Shown here one piece after another: positions 52,521 through 61,715 of a stretch of 64,000 bases of DNA. This stretch comes from Aeromicrobium sp. PE09-221 (GTDB lineage Bacteria; Actinomycetota; Actinomycetes; Propionibacteriales; Nocardioidaceae): the NCBI RefSeq assembly GCF_002174305.1, contig NZ_MIJB01000003.1:62001-126000 (forward strand). The letters run 5' to 3'. The position numbers and the translations under genes were made by a program. The notes under the pieces are model-generated. The model worked only from the letters and a program-made list of their open reading frames with translations. It did no database searches and was not told the DNA's origin. The stretch's first letter is position 1. Each line of letters opens with the position of its first letter.

Positions 52521-54851
52521 ATGAGCGGTGCCCAGACCGTGACGATCGACGGCCGGCTCCTGCGTCTCACCAATCCGGACAAGGTGCTGTACCCGGGGAC
52601 CGGCACGACCAAGGCCGAGGTGATCGACTACCTCGTGCAGGTCGCGCCGGTCATGCTCCCGCACCTCGCCGGACGCCCGGTGACACGCAAACGCTGGGTC
52701 GACGGCGTCGGGACCTCCGACGCGCCCGGCGACGTCTTCTTCGAGAAGAACCTCCCCGACTCGGCTCCGTCGTGGATCCGTCGCGTCACCATCGAGCACC
52801 GATCGCATCGCAATGTCTACCCGGTATTCGCAAGCGTGGCCGATCTCGCCTGGGCGGGACAGGTCGCGGCTCTGGAGCTGCACGTCCCGCAGTGGCGGGT
52901 CGACGACCTCGGCGCGGCCCTCCCGCCCGATCGCCTCGTGCTGGACCTCGACCCGGGACCGGGGGCCGGGCTGGCGGAGGCGGTCGAGGTCGCCCACGCC
53001 GCCCGCGAACTGCTCGCGGATGTCGGACTCGAGGCCGTGCCCGTGACCTCGGGCAGCAAGGGTCTCCACCTGTACTGCTCCGTGGACGGCACACGGGACG
53101 CGGACTACCTGAGTGCCTTCGCCAAGCAGCTCGCGATGGCCTTGGAGGAGGCGTTTCCCGAGCTCGTGGTGAGCTCGATGGCCAAGGCCAAGCGCGGTGG
53201 CAAGGTGCTCGTGGACTGGAGCCAGAACAACGGCAACAAGACCACTATCTGCCCATACTCGCTGCGCGGCCGGGAACACCCGACGGTCGCGGCGCCGCGT
53301 TCATGGGATGAGCTGGACGGCGATCTTCGCCAGCTCGACTACCGCGAGGTCCTCGACCGCGTGCGCGAGAGCGGCGACCCGATGGCCGGTCTCGCGCCGC
53401 AGGCCCCGGATCGGCTCGACACGTATCGCTCGATGCGCGACGCCGCCGCGACGCCCGAGCCGGTCCCCAGCGAACCACCGCGTCCCCGCGAGATCGATGA
53501 ACCGGGCTTCGTGATCCAGGAGCATGCGGCCCGTCGCCGGCACTGGGACTTCCGGCTCGAGCACGAGGGCGTGCTGGTCTCGTGGGCTCTGCCCAAGGGC
53601 GTGCCCGAGGATCCATCGCGCAATCATCTGGCCGTCCCCACCGAGGATCACCCGCTGGAGTACGCGAGCTTCCACGGCGACATCCCAAAGGGGCAGTACG
53701 GCGCCGGGCACGTCGAGATCTGGGACAGCGGCACCTATACGGCGAGCAAGTGGCGTGACGACGAGATCATCGCGACGCTGCACGGTCGTGACGACGGTGG
53801 GCTCGGCGGCATCGCGCGCACCTTCGCGTTGATCCGCACCGGAGAGAACTGGCTCATCCACCTGATGAAGGACCAGCAGGCCGATCCCCCGGTCGATATC
53901 GGCTTCGTACGGCCGATGCTCGCGACGCTGGCCGATCCGCGTGACCTGCGCGAGGGCACCTGGGCCTTCGAGATGAAGTGGGACGGGGTCCGGGCGGTGA
54001 TCGCGGTCGAGGAGGACCGGATCAGGATCTTCAGCCGCGCGGGCCGCGATGTCACGAAGAGCTACCCCGAGGTCGCCGAGGCGGCGCGCGAGAGCATCCC
54101 TCCCGGCACGGTCGTCGATGGAGAGATCGTCGCCCTCGACGCGCAGGCGATTCCGAGCTTCGGCCTCCTGCAGCGTCGTATGGGGGTCGAGAAGAAGCGC
54201 GAGGTCGAGGCCCTGGCCGAGGAGATACCGGTCACCTATCTGGCCTTCGACCTGTTGGCGCGCGATGGCCGCTCCCTGCAGGACTCCACCTATGACGAGC
54301 GTCGCCGTGCCCTGCGCGAGCTCGGCCTCGGCGACGACGTCCTCGTGACCCCGGAAGCGTTCACGGGATCCCTGGACGAGGCGATCGCCGCGAGCCGGCG
54401 CTCGAAACTCGAGGGGGTCGTGGCCAAGCGCCGCGGCAGCCGGTATGTCGCCGGAGAGCGCTCTGCCGCCTGGCTGAAGATCAAGCACCAGCGGGCGCAG
54501 GCGGTGGTGGTGGGGGGTTGGCGACCGGGCGCGCCGAAGGGTTTCGGCTCGTTGCTCGTCGGCATCCCCGGTCCCGAGGGGCTGCGCTACATCGGACGTG
54601 TCGGGACCGGCTTCTCGGACCGGCAGCGGGCCGAGCTCAGCGCGATCCTGAAGCGCGGGAAGCGCGCGACACCTCCCTTCGTCGACGTGCCGGCGGAGGT
54701 CGCAGCGGATGCGATCTGGACTTCGCCTTCGGTTGTGGGTGAAGTCGTCTACGCTGGCTGGACCGGCTCAGGGATCCTCCGCCATGCGGTCTGGCGTGGA
54801 ATACGGAAAGATCTAGGACCGGAGGACGTCCACATCGAATCGAAGGAGTGA
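52521..54851 (+). CDS. ligD: Multifunctional ATP-dependent DNA ligase D
   Basis: End-joining enzyme of 776 residues in the polymerase-phosphoesterase-ligase order found in mycobacteria. The polymerase/primase domain is at about 10-290, with metal ligands in LDLDPGPG and a TSGSKGLHLYC motif. The 3'-phosphoesterase is at about 325-450 (QEHAARRRHWDFRLEHEG, GDIPKGQYGAG). The ligase is at about 465-776, with the adenylated Lys in FEMKWDGVRAV and motif VVDGEIVALD. It cooperates with Ku encoded upstream. Confidence 0.97.
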   Translation: MSGAQTVTIDGRLLRLTNPDKVLYPGTGTTKAEVIDYLVQVAPVMLPHLAGRPVTRKRWVDGVGTSDAPGDVFFEKNLPDSAPSWIRRVTIEHRSHRNVYPVFASVADLAWAGQVAALELHVPQWRVDDLGAALPPDRLVLDLDPGPGAGLAEAVEVAHAARELLADVGLEAVPVTSGSKGLHLYCSVDGTRDADYLSAFAKQLAMALEEAFPELVVSSMAKAKRGGKVLVDWSQNNGNKTTICPYSLRGREHPTVAAPRSWDELDGDLRQLDYREVLDRVRESGDPMAGLAPQAPDRLDTYRSMRDAAATPEPVPSEPPRPREIDEPGFVIQEHAARRRHWDFRLEHEGVLVSWALPKGVPEDPSRNHLAVPTEDHPLEYASFHGDIPKGQYGAGHVEIWDSGTYTASKWRDDEIIATLHGRDDGGLGGIARTFALIRTGENWLIHLMKDQQADPPVDIGFVRPMLATLADPRDLREGTWAFEMKWDGVRAVIAVEEDRIRIFSRAGRDVTKSYPEVAEAARESIPPGTVVDGEIVALDAQAIPSFGLLQRRMGVEKKREVEALAEEIPVTYLAFDLLARDGRSLQDSTYDERRRALRELGLGDDVLVTPEAFTGSLDEAIAASRRSKLEGVVAKRRGSRYVAGERSAAWLKIKHQRAQAVVVGGWRPGAPKGFGSLLVGIPGPEGLRYIGRVGTGFSDRQRAELSAILKRGKRATPPFVDVPAEVAADAIWTSPSVVGEVVYAGWTGSGILRHAVWRGIRKDLGPEDVHIESKE

Positions 54852-54854
54852 GCG

Positions 54855-55223
54855 ATGGGAAAGCGCAAGAAGGCCAAGGCTCTGCGCGCGCAGGTCGAGG
54901 AGCTGGCAGGACATCTGCCTGATCGGGAGGAGTTCGCCGATCTCCGCGGCCAGGTGGTGGATCGTCTCCCCGATAAGAAGGAACTGGTCTCACTGCGTGA
55001 CCAGCTCATCGACCGCCTGCCCGATGATGTCAGCGATCGCCTGCCGGTCGAGACGAAGAAGAAGAAGCGCTTCAAGGCCGTCCGCCGCCTCGCGGTCGTC
55101 GGTCTGGTCGCTGCCGGGATCGGCGGTGTCGTCGCGTACCTGAAGGCCAAGGCCGATGACGCCCAGGTGCCGCCGTACACCCCGCCGCCGAGCCCCACGG
55201 ATCCGCCCAAGCCGGCGGTCTGA
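54855..55223 (+). CDS. Small membrane-anchored protein with DRLPD repeats
   Basis: Hypothetical protein of 122 residues. Residues 5-66 are charged and helical with a repeated LPD(R/K)EE/L...L-x-DRLPD pattern (HLPDREEFADLRGQVV, DRLPDKKELVSLRDQLI, DRLPDDVSDRLP). A KKKKR stop-transfer-like patch then precedes one membrane helix (LAVVGLVAAGIGGVVAYL), and a proline-rich tail follows. AAGGAG lies 6 nt before the ATG, 3 nt after the ligD stop, so it is probably cotranscribed with ligD. Confidence 0.8.
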   Translation: MGKRKKAKALRAQVEELAGHLPDREEFADLRGQVVDRLPDKKELVSLRDQLIDRLPDDVSDRLPVETKKKKRFKAVRRLAVVGLVAAGIGGVVAYLKAKADDAQVPPYTPPPSPTDPPKPAV

Positions 55224-55240
55224 GACCTCGCAGCTGACGA

Positions 55241-55274
55241 ACGGCCCCCGGACGCTTCCCGCGCCGGGGGCCGT
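55241..55274 (+). terminator. Terminator-like hairpin after the ligD transcript
   Basis: Perfect 11-bp arms ACGGCCCCCGG (55241-55251) and complement (55264-55274), 18 nt after the stop. A long U-run is absent, as is common in high-GC genomes. Confidence 0.65.
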
Positions 55275-55463
55275 CGCACATCCACGCCATCGCTGAGGGC
55301 GGTGCACGATCGACGACCCATACCGATCTGCTGGTCGACCATCCCACCGACATCCGCCGAGTACCGCCACCGCTCCAGACCGGTGAGCCCATCAACCACC
55401 GCGGCGAATGCAGTGGTAGACCACTCACCGCCTGGGCGCGGGCCGAGGCCCGAGATGACGAAT

Positions 55464-55490
55464 GCGGCCCCCGAGCGTGTCGGGGGCCGC
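55464..55490 (-). terminator. Terminator-like hairpin after the CsbD gene
   Basis: Perfect 11-bp arms GCGGCCCCCGA (55464-55474) and complement (55480-55490) with a 5-nt loop, 18 nt beyond the CsbD stop on the minus strand. Confidence 0.65.
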
Positions 55491-55507
55491 GTCCGTCGAG
55501 GAGAGCC

Positions 55508-55681
55508 TCAGTCCTTGAAGGCGTCCTTGACGTTCTCGCCGGCCTGCTTGAAGCTCGACTTCGTCTGGTCGCCCTTGCCCTCGGCCTCCTTGGACTTGTC
55601 ATCGGTGGCCTTGCCGACGGCCTCCTTGGCCTTGCCCTTGAGGTCCTCAGCCGCGTTCTTGATCTTGTCGTCCAGTCCCAT
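55508..55681 (-). CDS. CsbD family stress protein
   Basis: Very small hydrophilic protein of 57 residues, starting MGLDDKIKNAAEDLKGKAKE and ending FKQAGENVKDAFKD. Lys/Glu/Ala-rich helices without hydrophobic core are the CsbD pattern. These proteins are abundant under general stress, and their molecular role is unclear. ATG 55681 has AAAGGA 10 nt upstream, and a terminator hairpin follows. Confidence 0.88.
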   Translation of the reverse strand: MGLDDKIKNAAEDLKGKAKEAVGKATDDKSKEAEGKGDQTKSSFKQAGENVKDAFKD

Positions 55682-55809
55682 GGGTACTCAGTCCTTTCGG
55701 TGGGGGCCTGATGTCCCCAGTGAACCGCGACTCGCGGGACCTCGCATCTTGAACGGCGACCCACGGCCGTGATATGCACCATGCCGAGCGCCTTCGTGAC
55801 GTCGACGAG

Positions 55810-56706
55810 CTACCGCTCCGACGCTCGTGCCCAGTGGTCCAGTTCCGAGCGGGTAGGCGGATCGGCGCCGGGACGGCTCACCGTGATCGCCGCGCTACGC
55901 AGCGCGCGCTCCGCGACCTCGTCGAGATCCCACGCGGACGGCGAGGCGGCGAGTACGGCGTCGACCAGCGCGGCCATCATGCTGTCCCCGGCGCCCACGG
56001 TATCGCTGACCACCACCCGCGGCACCGGATACTCCCGGACGCGGTCACCCGGGCCGAAGACCTCGATGCCCTCACCCCCACGGGTCAGCACGATCGACTC
56101 CGGCCCGAGCGCGGCCCACCGCTCGGCCACCTCCCGCGCGGGCTCGGCGGGATAGAGCCAGGCGAGGTCCTCATCGCTCACCTTGACCAGGGTGCTGCGT
56201 CGCACCCAGTCCTCGACGAGGGCGCGGCTCGCCTCGCGCGGCGGGATGAGGCTCGGGCGGATATTCGGGTCGTAGGTGACGACGGTGTCATCGCCGAGAC
56301 CGTCGACGAGTTCGCGAACGCGGGCGGCACCCGGTTCCCGCAAGGCGGAGAGCGAACCGATGTGGACGACCCGCGGGGCCTCGTCGATGCTCAGCGAGGC
56401 GATATCCCACACGAGATCGAAGTCATACTGGGCGCTACCGTCCACGGCGAGGGTCGCGCGCGCCGTCGCGGTGCGCGCGACCGGATGCGCGTCGACCTCC
56501 ACACCGGAGTCGCCCAGCCAGGAGCGGAGGCGTCGCCCGCGATCGTCCTCGCCGACAGCCGTCAGCAGCCGCACCGACCGCTCGAGCCGTCCGAGGCCGA
56601 GCGCGACATTGGCGGGGCTACCACCCGAATACTCGTCGTTCCCGCCTCCGGGACGCACGATGATGTCGACGAGTGCCTCACCGATGACCGTGACCTCTGC
56701 ATCCAC
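55810..56706 (-). CDS. PfkB family carbohydrate kinase
   Basis: Sugar kinase of 298 residues (ribokinase fold). N-terminal VTVIGEALVDIIVRPGG and GGSPANVALGLGRL bind the sugar. The catalytic Asp lies in VVSDTVGAGDSMMAAL near residue 245. Most like fructokinases, but the sugar cannot be fixed by eye. GTG 56706 has GGAGG about 8 nt upstream; the frame beyond it overlaps nothing sensible. It is followed on the same strand, after 107 nt upstream, by zwf, so both may feed hexose metabolism. Confidence 0.9.
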   Translation of the reverse strand: MDAEVTVIGEALVDIIVRPGGGNDEYSGGSPANVALGLGRLERSVRLLTAVGEDDRGRRLRSWLGDSGVEVDAHPVARTATARATLAVDGSAQYDFDLVWDIASLSIDEAPRVVHIGSLSALREPGAARVRELVDGLGDDTVVTYDPNIRPSLIPPREASRALVEDWVRRSTLVKVSDEDLAWLYPAEPAREVAERWAALGPESIVLTRGGEGIEVFGPGDRVREYPVPRVVVSDTVGAGDSMMAALVDAVLAASPSAWDLDEVAERALRSAAITVSRPGADPPTRSELDHWARASER

Positions 56707-56813
56707 AGACCCATCCTCCCACCGCCGTGCGATCACCGGGCAGACCGCGTGAGCGCGCCATCGGTTCATCCCTCGACCGCGACCCAGCACATCAACCGGT
56801 ACGCGTGGCCCCC

Positions 56814-58229
56814 TCAGCCATCGTCGCGTCCGACCCGCCACCCGATGGCGCCGGGCAGTTCCAGCGCGGCGTCGGGACCCCAGGACCCCTGCGCGTAGGG
56901 CAGCGGCGCTGGTGGGTCCTCCAGGACCGGCGTCACGACCTGCCACAGCCGGTCGATCTCATCGGACCGCGTGAAGAGCGTCTGCTCGCCGCGCATAGCG
57001 TCGAGCAATAGCCGCTCGTAAGCCTCCAAGGGAGTGGAGTCCGATTCGGCCGGCACCTCGATCGTGACGGCCGAACGCACCAGGGACATCTCCGGACCCG
57101 GCCGCTTGGCCCACATCTCCAGCCCGATCTCGGGCTCGTCGCCGATCTCGAGGACGAGTTGATCCGGGCAGTCGATCTGATCGCCGAAACGACCACCGGC
57201 CGGGGTGCGGAAGGTGAGGGTGACGGTGCGGCGGGTCGCGGCGAGCGCCTTGCCGGTGCGCAGGTAGAAGGGCACGCCGTCCCACCGGTCGTTGTCGACG
57301 AAGACCTCGGCCGCCACGAAGGTCTCCACCCGCGACTGCGGGTCCACCTCGTCCTCGTCGCGGTAACCCTCGTACTGGCCGAAGACCACCCGCTCGGGAT
57401 CGAGCGGCTTCATCGCGGCGAAGACCTTGGCCTTCTCATTGCGCAGGCTCAGCGCGTCGAGATGCACGGGCGGCTCCATCGCGACGAAACCGAGCACCTG
57501 GCTCAGGTGCGTCACGACCATGTCTCGGAAGGCACCGATGCCCTCGTAGAAGGAACCGCGGCCCTCGATCGTGAGTTCCTCGGGCACGTCGATCTGCACC
57601 GCGGCCACATGCTCGCGGTTCCAGGCCGGCTCGAGCAGGCCGTTCGCGAATCGCAGCGCCAGGATGTTCTGCACCGCCTCCTTGCCGAGGAAGTGATCGA
57701 TACGGAAGACCTGGTCCTCGGCGACCACATCCTTCAGGGCCGCGTCCAGTTCGCGCGACGAGGCGAGATCGCTTCCGAAGGGTTTCTCCACGATCAACCG
57801 GGCTCCGTCCGCGATACCGGTCTCGCCCAGCATCCGCACGATCCCGGTCATCGCCGACGGAGGGACCGACAAGTAGACGAGCGTACGAGCGTCACCGCCC
57901 AGTTCGTCGCGCGCGCCACCGACGGCCGCGGCCAGATGCTCGCCGGCATCGGTCGAGATCACGAAGGAGGCCCGATCGGTCAGCATCTGCGCCACCTCCG
58001 GGTCGGTGTCACCGACGAAGCGGTCCAGGGCAGCGTCGATGACCGCGCCGAAGTCCCCGTTCTCGGGCTCGTGCCGGCCGGTGCCGATGAGCCGGAAGTC
58101 CGGGGGCAGCAGCCCGGCCGCCGCGAGCGCGTACAGACCCGGATAGAGCTTGCGACTGGCGAGGTCGCCGTTGGCGCCGAACAGGACGATGACCTGCGGC
58201 TCGAGATGATCGGTCGGGTTGGACTCCAC
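56814..58229 (-). CDS. zwf: Glucose-6-phosphate 1-dehydrogenase
   Basis: First enzyme of the oxidative pentose phosphate pathway, 471 residues. The cofactor motif [18 protein letters not shown] lies near residue 18 and the active-site [19 protein letters not shown] near 175. GTG 58229 has GAGGAG 6 nt upstream; the frame to 58307 is rejected. It supplies NADPH. There is no opcA or 6-phosphogluconate gene beside it. Confidence 0.96.
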   Translation of the reverse strand: MESNPTDHLEPQVIVLFGANGDLASRKLYPGLYALAAAGLLPPDFRLIGTGRHEPENGDFGAVIDAALDRFVGDTDPEVAQMLTDRASFVISTDAGEHLAAAVGGARDELGGDARTLVYLSVPPSAMTGIVRMLGETGIADGARLIVEKPFGSDLASSRELDAALKDVVAEDQVFRIDHFLGKEAVQNILALRFANGLLEPAWNREHVAAVQIDVPEELTIEGRGSFYEGIGAFRDMVVTHLSQVLGFVAMEPPVHLDALSLRNEKAKVFAAMKPLDPERVVFGQYEGYRDEDEVDPQSRVETFVAAEVFVDNDRWDGVPFYLRTGKALAATRRTVTLTFRTPAGGRFGDQIDCPDQLVLEIGDEPEIGLEMWAKRPGPEMSLVRSAVTIEVPAESDSTPLEAYERLLLDAMRGEQTLFTRSDEIDRLWQVVTPVLEDPPAPLPYAQGSWGPDAALELPGAIGWRVGRDDG

Positions 58230-58385
58230 GGATCGCTCCTCGCAGATGGACAGGGATTTCACGCTACGACCGCGCCAGCCCAACCGCACGATGAAGGCAG
58301 GGAGCACGCCAGATGCGCTCCGGTGGCACAGGGATTACCATGGACCGCTTACCCTTGAGCCGGTCATCGGAAATCAGGGAGCACC

Positions 58386-59480
58386 ATGGGCAAGCGCGGC
58401 CGGCACATCATCCGCCCCAAGCGCAAACGACGGATCGTCACGAGTGTGGTCGTAGCCGTCGTGCTGCCTGTACTCCTCGTGGGCGGTATCGCGCTCAAGC
58501 TCGCCGGCAATGTGAAGACGATCGATGTCGACACCACGGCGGTCTCCGAACCCGACGGCCCGCTCAATATCCTCATCATCGGCTCGGACAGCCGATCGGC
58601 CGGTGAGGGCAAGTACGGCGAGGACGACGGCAGCGGACGCAGCGACTCGATGGTGCTCGCGCATCTCTCCGAGGACGATTCCCGGGTCGATGCCGTGCAG
58701 ATCCCGCGCGACCTCACCATGGAGGTCCCTGCCTGTGAGGACGATGGCTTCGCCGGCGGCCGGAGCATGATCAACGCCACCTTCGAGTACGGTCCCGGCT
58801 GTGCCGTGAAAGCGGTGCAGGAGGTCACAGGGGTCCCGATCCACCATTTCGTCGTGCTCGACTTCGACGGCTTCGCCGGCATGGTCAACGCGATCGGCGG
58901 TATCGAGATGTGTCTCGAGGAGCCGGTGCGCGACGAGCTCTCGATGGTCGATCTGGACGCGGGACGGCATCAGCTCGACGGCGAGCAGGCGCTCGCCCTC
59001 GCTCGCACCCGGCACGCCTTCGGCGACGGCTCGGACATCGCCCGCCTCGAGCATCAGCAGCTGGTGATGTCCTCGATCGCGCAGAAGGCGACCAGCCAGG
59101 GCGTGCTCACCCGTCCCGATCGTCTCGTCCGCCTGCTCGACGCGGTCACCAAGTCGCTCACGGTGGATGACGAGCTGGGCAGCGTCGGCGACATGACCGG
59201 GCTCGCGCGCCGGCTCGCACGTGTGCCCCTCTCGGGCATCACCTTCCAGGTCATGCCCTGGCAGCCGGCCAGCTTCGACCAGAACCGCGTCGAGATGACC
59301 GACGAGGCGCGCGACCTCTTCGTCGCACTGCGCGATGACATCCCGCCGGGCCAGGAGCCAGCGACCGAGGGGCCGGCGACACCCGGCGAGACCGGTGAGC
59401 CCACGGCGCCGGAGCAGTCGGACACCTCCACCGGTCCGAGTGCCGGAGCCACCACCGCCGACACCTCGATCTGCGGCTGA
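58386..59480 (+). CDS. LytR-CpsA-Psr (LCP) family cell-wall ligase
   Basis: Membrane-anchored enzyme of 364 residues that attaches glycopolymers to peptidoglycan. A basic N-terminus is followed by one membrane helix (VVVAVVLPVLLVGGIALKLAG) and the extracellular LCP domain. LCP marks are ILIIGSDSR, SDSMVLAHL, VQIPRDL (the last Arg binds the polyprenyl phosphate) and ALARTRHAFGDGSDIARLEH. The tail is proline/threonine-rich. It is divergent from zwf. Confidence 0.94.
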   Translation: MGKRGRHIIRPKRKRRIVTSVVVAVVLPVLLVGGIALKLAGNVKTIDVDTTAVSEPDGPLNILIIGSDSRSAGEGKYGEDDGSGRSDSMVLAHLSEDDSRVDAVQIPRDLTMEVPACEDDGFAGGRSMINATFEYGPGCAVKAVQEVTGVPIHHFVVLDFDGFAGMVNAIGGIEMCLEEPVRDELSMVDLDAGRHQLDGEQALALARTRHAFGDGSDIARLEHQQLVMSSIAQKATSQGVLTRPDRLVRLLDAVTKSLTVDDELGSVGDMTGLARRLARVPLSGITFQVMPWQPASFDQNRVEMTDEARDLFVALRDDIPPGQEPATEGPATPGETGEPTAPEQSDTSTGPSAGATTADTSICG

Positions 59481-59712
59481 CCTCGCGCCGCCCGTCCCTC
59501 GGGGCGGCGACTGGCCGACCCTTCCCGCTGCCGTCCCGAACCCGGCGGTAGCTGACCGACCTCATAGAGGGCTGATGAGTTGACCGTCTACCTCCGCCGG
59601 TGCCGAAAGGTTGAGGACCTACCGCCTCGAATGCGCAGCCCGCGCAGTCCGCTAGATCGGATCTAGCGGACTCCTCGCGCCTTCTGGGTAGAACCAACGA
59701 GAGGAGTGAGCC
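59481..59712. other. Intergenic region before the DrrAB-type exporter
   Basis: These 232 bases contain the perfect palindrome at 59648-59670 and the GAGGAG ribosome site of the exporter ATPase. I see no hairpin terminator for the LCP gene. Confidence 0.5.
59648..59670. promoter_or_regulatory. Perfect 23-bp palindrome upstream of the exporter operon
   Basis: TCCGCTAGATC, a central G, then the exact complement GATCTAGCGGA, 42 nt upstream of the exporter ATPase start. This is the layout of a TetR- or PadR-type repressor site. No such regulator gene is adjacent in the window. Confidence 0.7.
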
Positions 59713-60711
59713 GTGTCCGATGCGGCCATCGAAGTCCGCGGACTCGTCAAGAGATTCGGCGGCACCGCCGCGGTCGACGGAATCGACCTGACCGTGCCCG
59801 CCGGGACGGTCTACGGGGTCCTCGGCCCCAATGGCGCCGGCAAGACGACCACCGTCAAGATGCTGGCGACCCTGCTGCGACCCGACGACGGGGAGGCGCG
59901 GGTCTTCGGCCGCGATGTCGTGCGCGAGGCCGATGCCGTGCGCGGCCTCGTCGCGATGACCGGCCAGTACGCCTCGGTCGACGAGGACCTCACCGGGCAG
60001 GAGAACCTCGTCCTGCTCGGACGCCTTCTCGGCTACTCCAAGAAGGCCGCCGCAGCGCGGTCCGAGCTCTTCCTGGAGACCCTCGGTCTGACCGCCGCCG
60101 CGCGACGCCAGGTCAAGAACTACTCAGGCGGCATGCGCCGGCGACTCGACATCGCCGCGAGCTTGCTGTCGGTGCCGCAGCTGTTGTTCCTGGACGAGCC
60201 GACCACCGGACTCGACCCGCGCAGCCGCAACCAGGTGTGGGAGATCATCCGCGCCATCGTGGACCAGGGCACCACGGTGCTGCTCACCACCCAGTACCTC
60301 GACGAGGCCGACCAGCTCGCCTCGCGGATCGCCGTGATCGACGAGGGCAAGGTCATCGCGGAGGGAACCAAGGGCGAGCTCAAGGCTTCGATCGGTCTCG
60401 GCAGCGTCCACGTCCGGCTCCGCGACGCCGATCGGCGCGAGCAGGCCGCCGCCATCCTCGCGGAGACCCTCGCGGCGGACATCCAGCGCGATGCCGATCC
60501 GGTCGCGCTCACCGCCCGCGTCCGCGAGCAGGCCGATGCCGGCGGTGGCCCGGTCAGCGAGATGGCCGCCCATCAGACCGGTGTGGCACTCGGCGAGCTC
60601 GCCCGGGCGGGCATCGTCGTCGATGCCTTCTCGATGGGGCAGCCGAGCCTCGACGAGGTCTTCCTCGCCCTCACCGACCGACCCGCGACCACTGAGGAGG
60701 ATGCCGCATGA
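59713..60711 (+). CDS. Drug-exporter ABC ATPase (DrrA type)
   Basis: ATPase of 332 residues of the daunorubicin-resistance family: Walker [13 protein letters not shown], signature [15 protein letters not shown], Walker [18 protein letters not shown]-terminal extension is typical for DrrA. GTG 59713 has GAGGAG 6 nt upstream. It overlaps the permease gene by 4 nt. The natural substrate is unknown. Confidence 0.94.
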   Translation: MSDAAIEVRGLVKRFGGTAAVDGIDLTVPAGTVYGVLGPNGAGKTTTVKMLATLLRPDDGEARVFGRDVVREADAVRGLVAMTGQYASVDEDLTGQENLVLLGRLLGYSKKAAAARSELFLETLGLTAAARRQVKNYSGGMRRRLDIAASLLSVPQLLFLDEPTTGLDPRSRNQVWEIIRAIVDQGTTVLLTTQYLDEADQLASRIAVIDEGKVIAEGTKGELKASIGLGSVHVRLRDADRREQAAAILAETLAADIQRDADPVALTARVREQADAGGGPVSEMAAHQTGVALGELARAGIVVDAFSMGQPSLDEVFLALTDRPATTEEDAA

Positions 60712-61556
60712 CTGCGCAAGACACCGCTCCCAGCACCACCGAGCTGAAGACGCCGACCTCGGCCGATCTAGCTCAGGTCTTCACCACCGAGCGACCCCCG
60801 CGTCCGTCCGCCTGGGCCGCGTCCACGACCTTCGGCTGGCGCGCCCTGCTGAAGATCAAGCACGTGCCCGAGCAGCTGTTCGACGTGACGCTGTTCCCGA
60901 TCATGATGACGCTGATGTTCACCTACCTGTTCGGTGGTGCGCTGGCGGGCTCGCCGACGGACTACCTGCAGTTCTTCCTGCCGGGCATCCTCGTCGTCAG
61001 CATCGTGATGATCACGATGTACACGGGCCTGGCGGTGAACACCGATATCGAGAAGGGCGTCTTCGACCGCTTCCGGACACTGCCGATCTGGCGGCCTGCG
61101 CCGATGGTCGGCTACCTGCTCGGTGACGGGTTCCGCTACCTGATCGCCTCGGTCGTCATCGTGACGATGGGCCTGATCCTGGGCTATCGACCCGCCGGAG
61201 GCGTCACCGGCGTGCTCGCGGGTGTGGCGGTGTTGCTGCTGTTCTGCTTCGCGCTGTCCTGGATCTGGACGATGTTCGGGCTGCTGCTGCGCTCGGAGAA
61301 GTCGGTCATGGGCGTCAGCATGATGCTCATCATGCCGTTGTCCTTCCTCTCCAGCGCCTATGTCGATCCCTCGACCATGCCGAACTGGCTCGAGGCCTTC
61401 GTCAACGTCAACCCGATCACCTTCGCGGTCGACAGCGTCCGCGCACTGATGAACGGTGACTGGCCGGGCACGGACCTGCTGTGGCTCGCGATCCTCGGCG
61501 CCGGTCTGATCGCGGTCTTCGGCGCGGCCACCATGCGCCTCTACAACCGCAAGTAG
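60708..61556 (+). CDS. Drug-exporter ABC permease (DrrB type)
   Basis: ABC-2 type permease of 282 residues with six hydrophobic segments. The early [20 protein letters not shown] and the middle [20 protein letters not shown] are family typical, and the late [20 protein letters not shown] follows. It forms the export channel with the ATPase at 59713. Confidence 0.93.
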   Translation: MTAQDTAPSTTELKTPTSADLAQVFTTERPPRPSAWAASTTFGWRALLKIKHVPEQLFDVTLFPIMMTLMFTYLFGGALAGSPTDYLQFFLPGILVVSIVMITMYTGLAVNTDIEKGVFDRFRTLPIWRPAPMVGYLLGDGFRYLIASVVIVTMGLILGYRPAGGVTGVLAGVAVLLLFCFALSWIWTMFGLLLRSEKSVMGVSMMLIMPLSFLSSAYVDPSTMPNWLEAFVNVNPITFAVDSVRALMNGDWPGTDLLWLAILGAGLIAVFGAATMRLYNRK

Positions 61557-61586
61557 GGGTCGCCGGCAGCACGCTCCGGGACTGAT

Positions 61587-61628
61587 GATGATGCGTTGTG
61601 GTGGCTATGGCAACCGCAACGCATCATC
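61587..61628. repeat. Convergent-site hairpin 1 (19-bp arms, TATG loop)
   Basis: Arms 61587-61605 and 61610-61628 match at 17 of 19 positions around a TATG loop closed by GC/GC. It lies downstream of the exporter permease and is followed within 30 nt by a second hairpin. Both have CATCATCA(C/T)CGGTCC on their right flank. Confidence 0.8.
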
Positions 61629-61654
61629 ACCGGTCCACGCCACGCACGAATCTC

Positions 61655-61690
61655 GATGCATTCGGGTCGCTCTGGCGACCCGAATGCATC
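61655..61690. repeat. Convergent-site hairpin 2 (16-bp perfect arms, TCTG loop)
   Basis: GATGCATTCGGGTCGC (61655-61670), loop TCTG, perfect complement 61675-61690. It sits 26 nt from the stop of the leftward sigma-factor gene, so it may end that transcript as hairpin 1 ends the rightward one. Confidence 0.8.
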
Positions 61691-61715
61691 ATCATCGGTC
61701 CCCGGCGGCGGGCGT

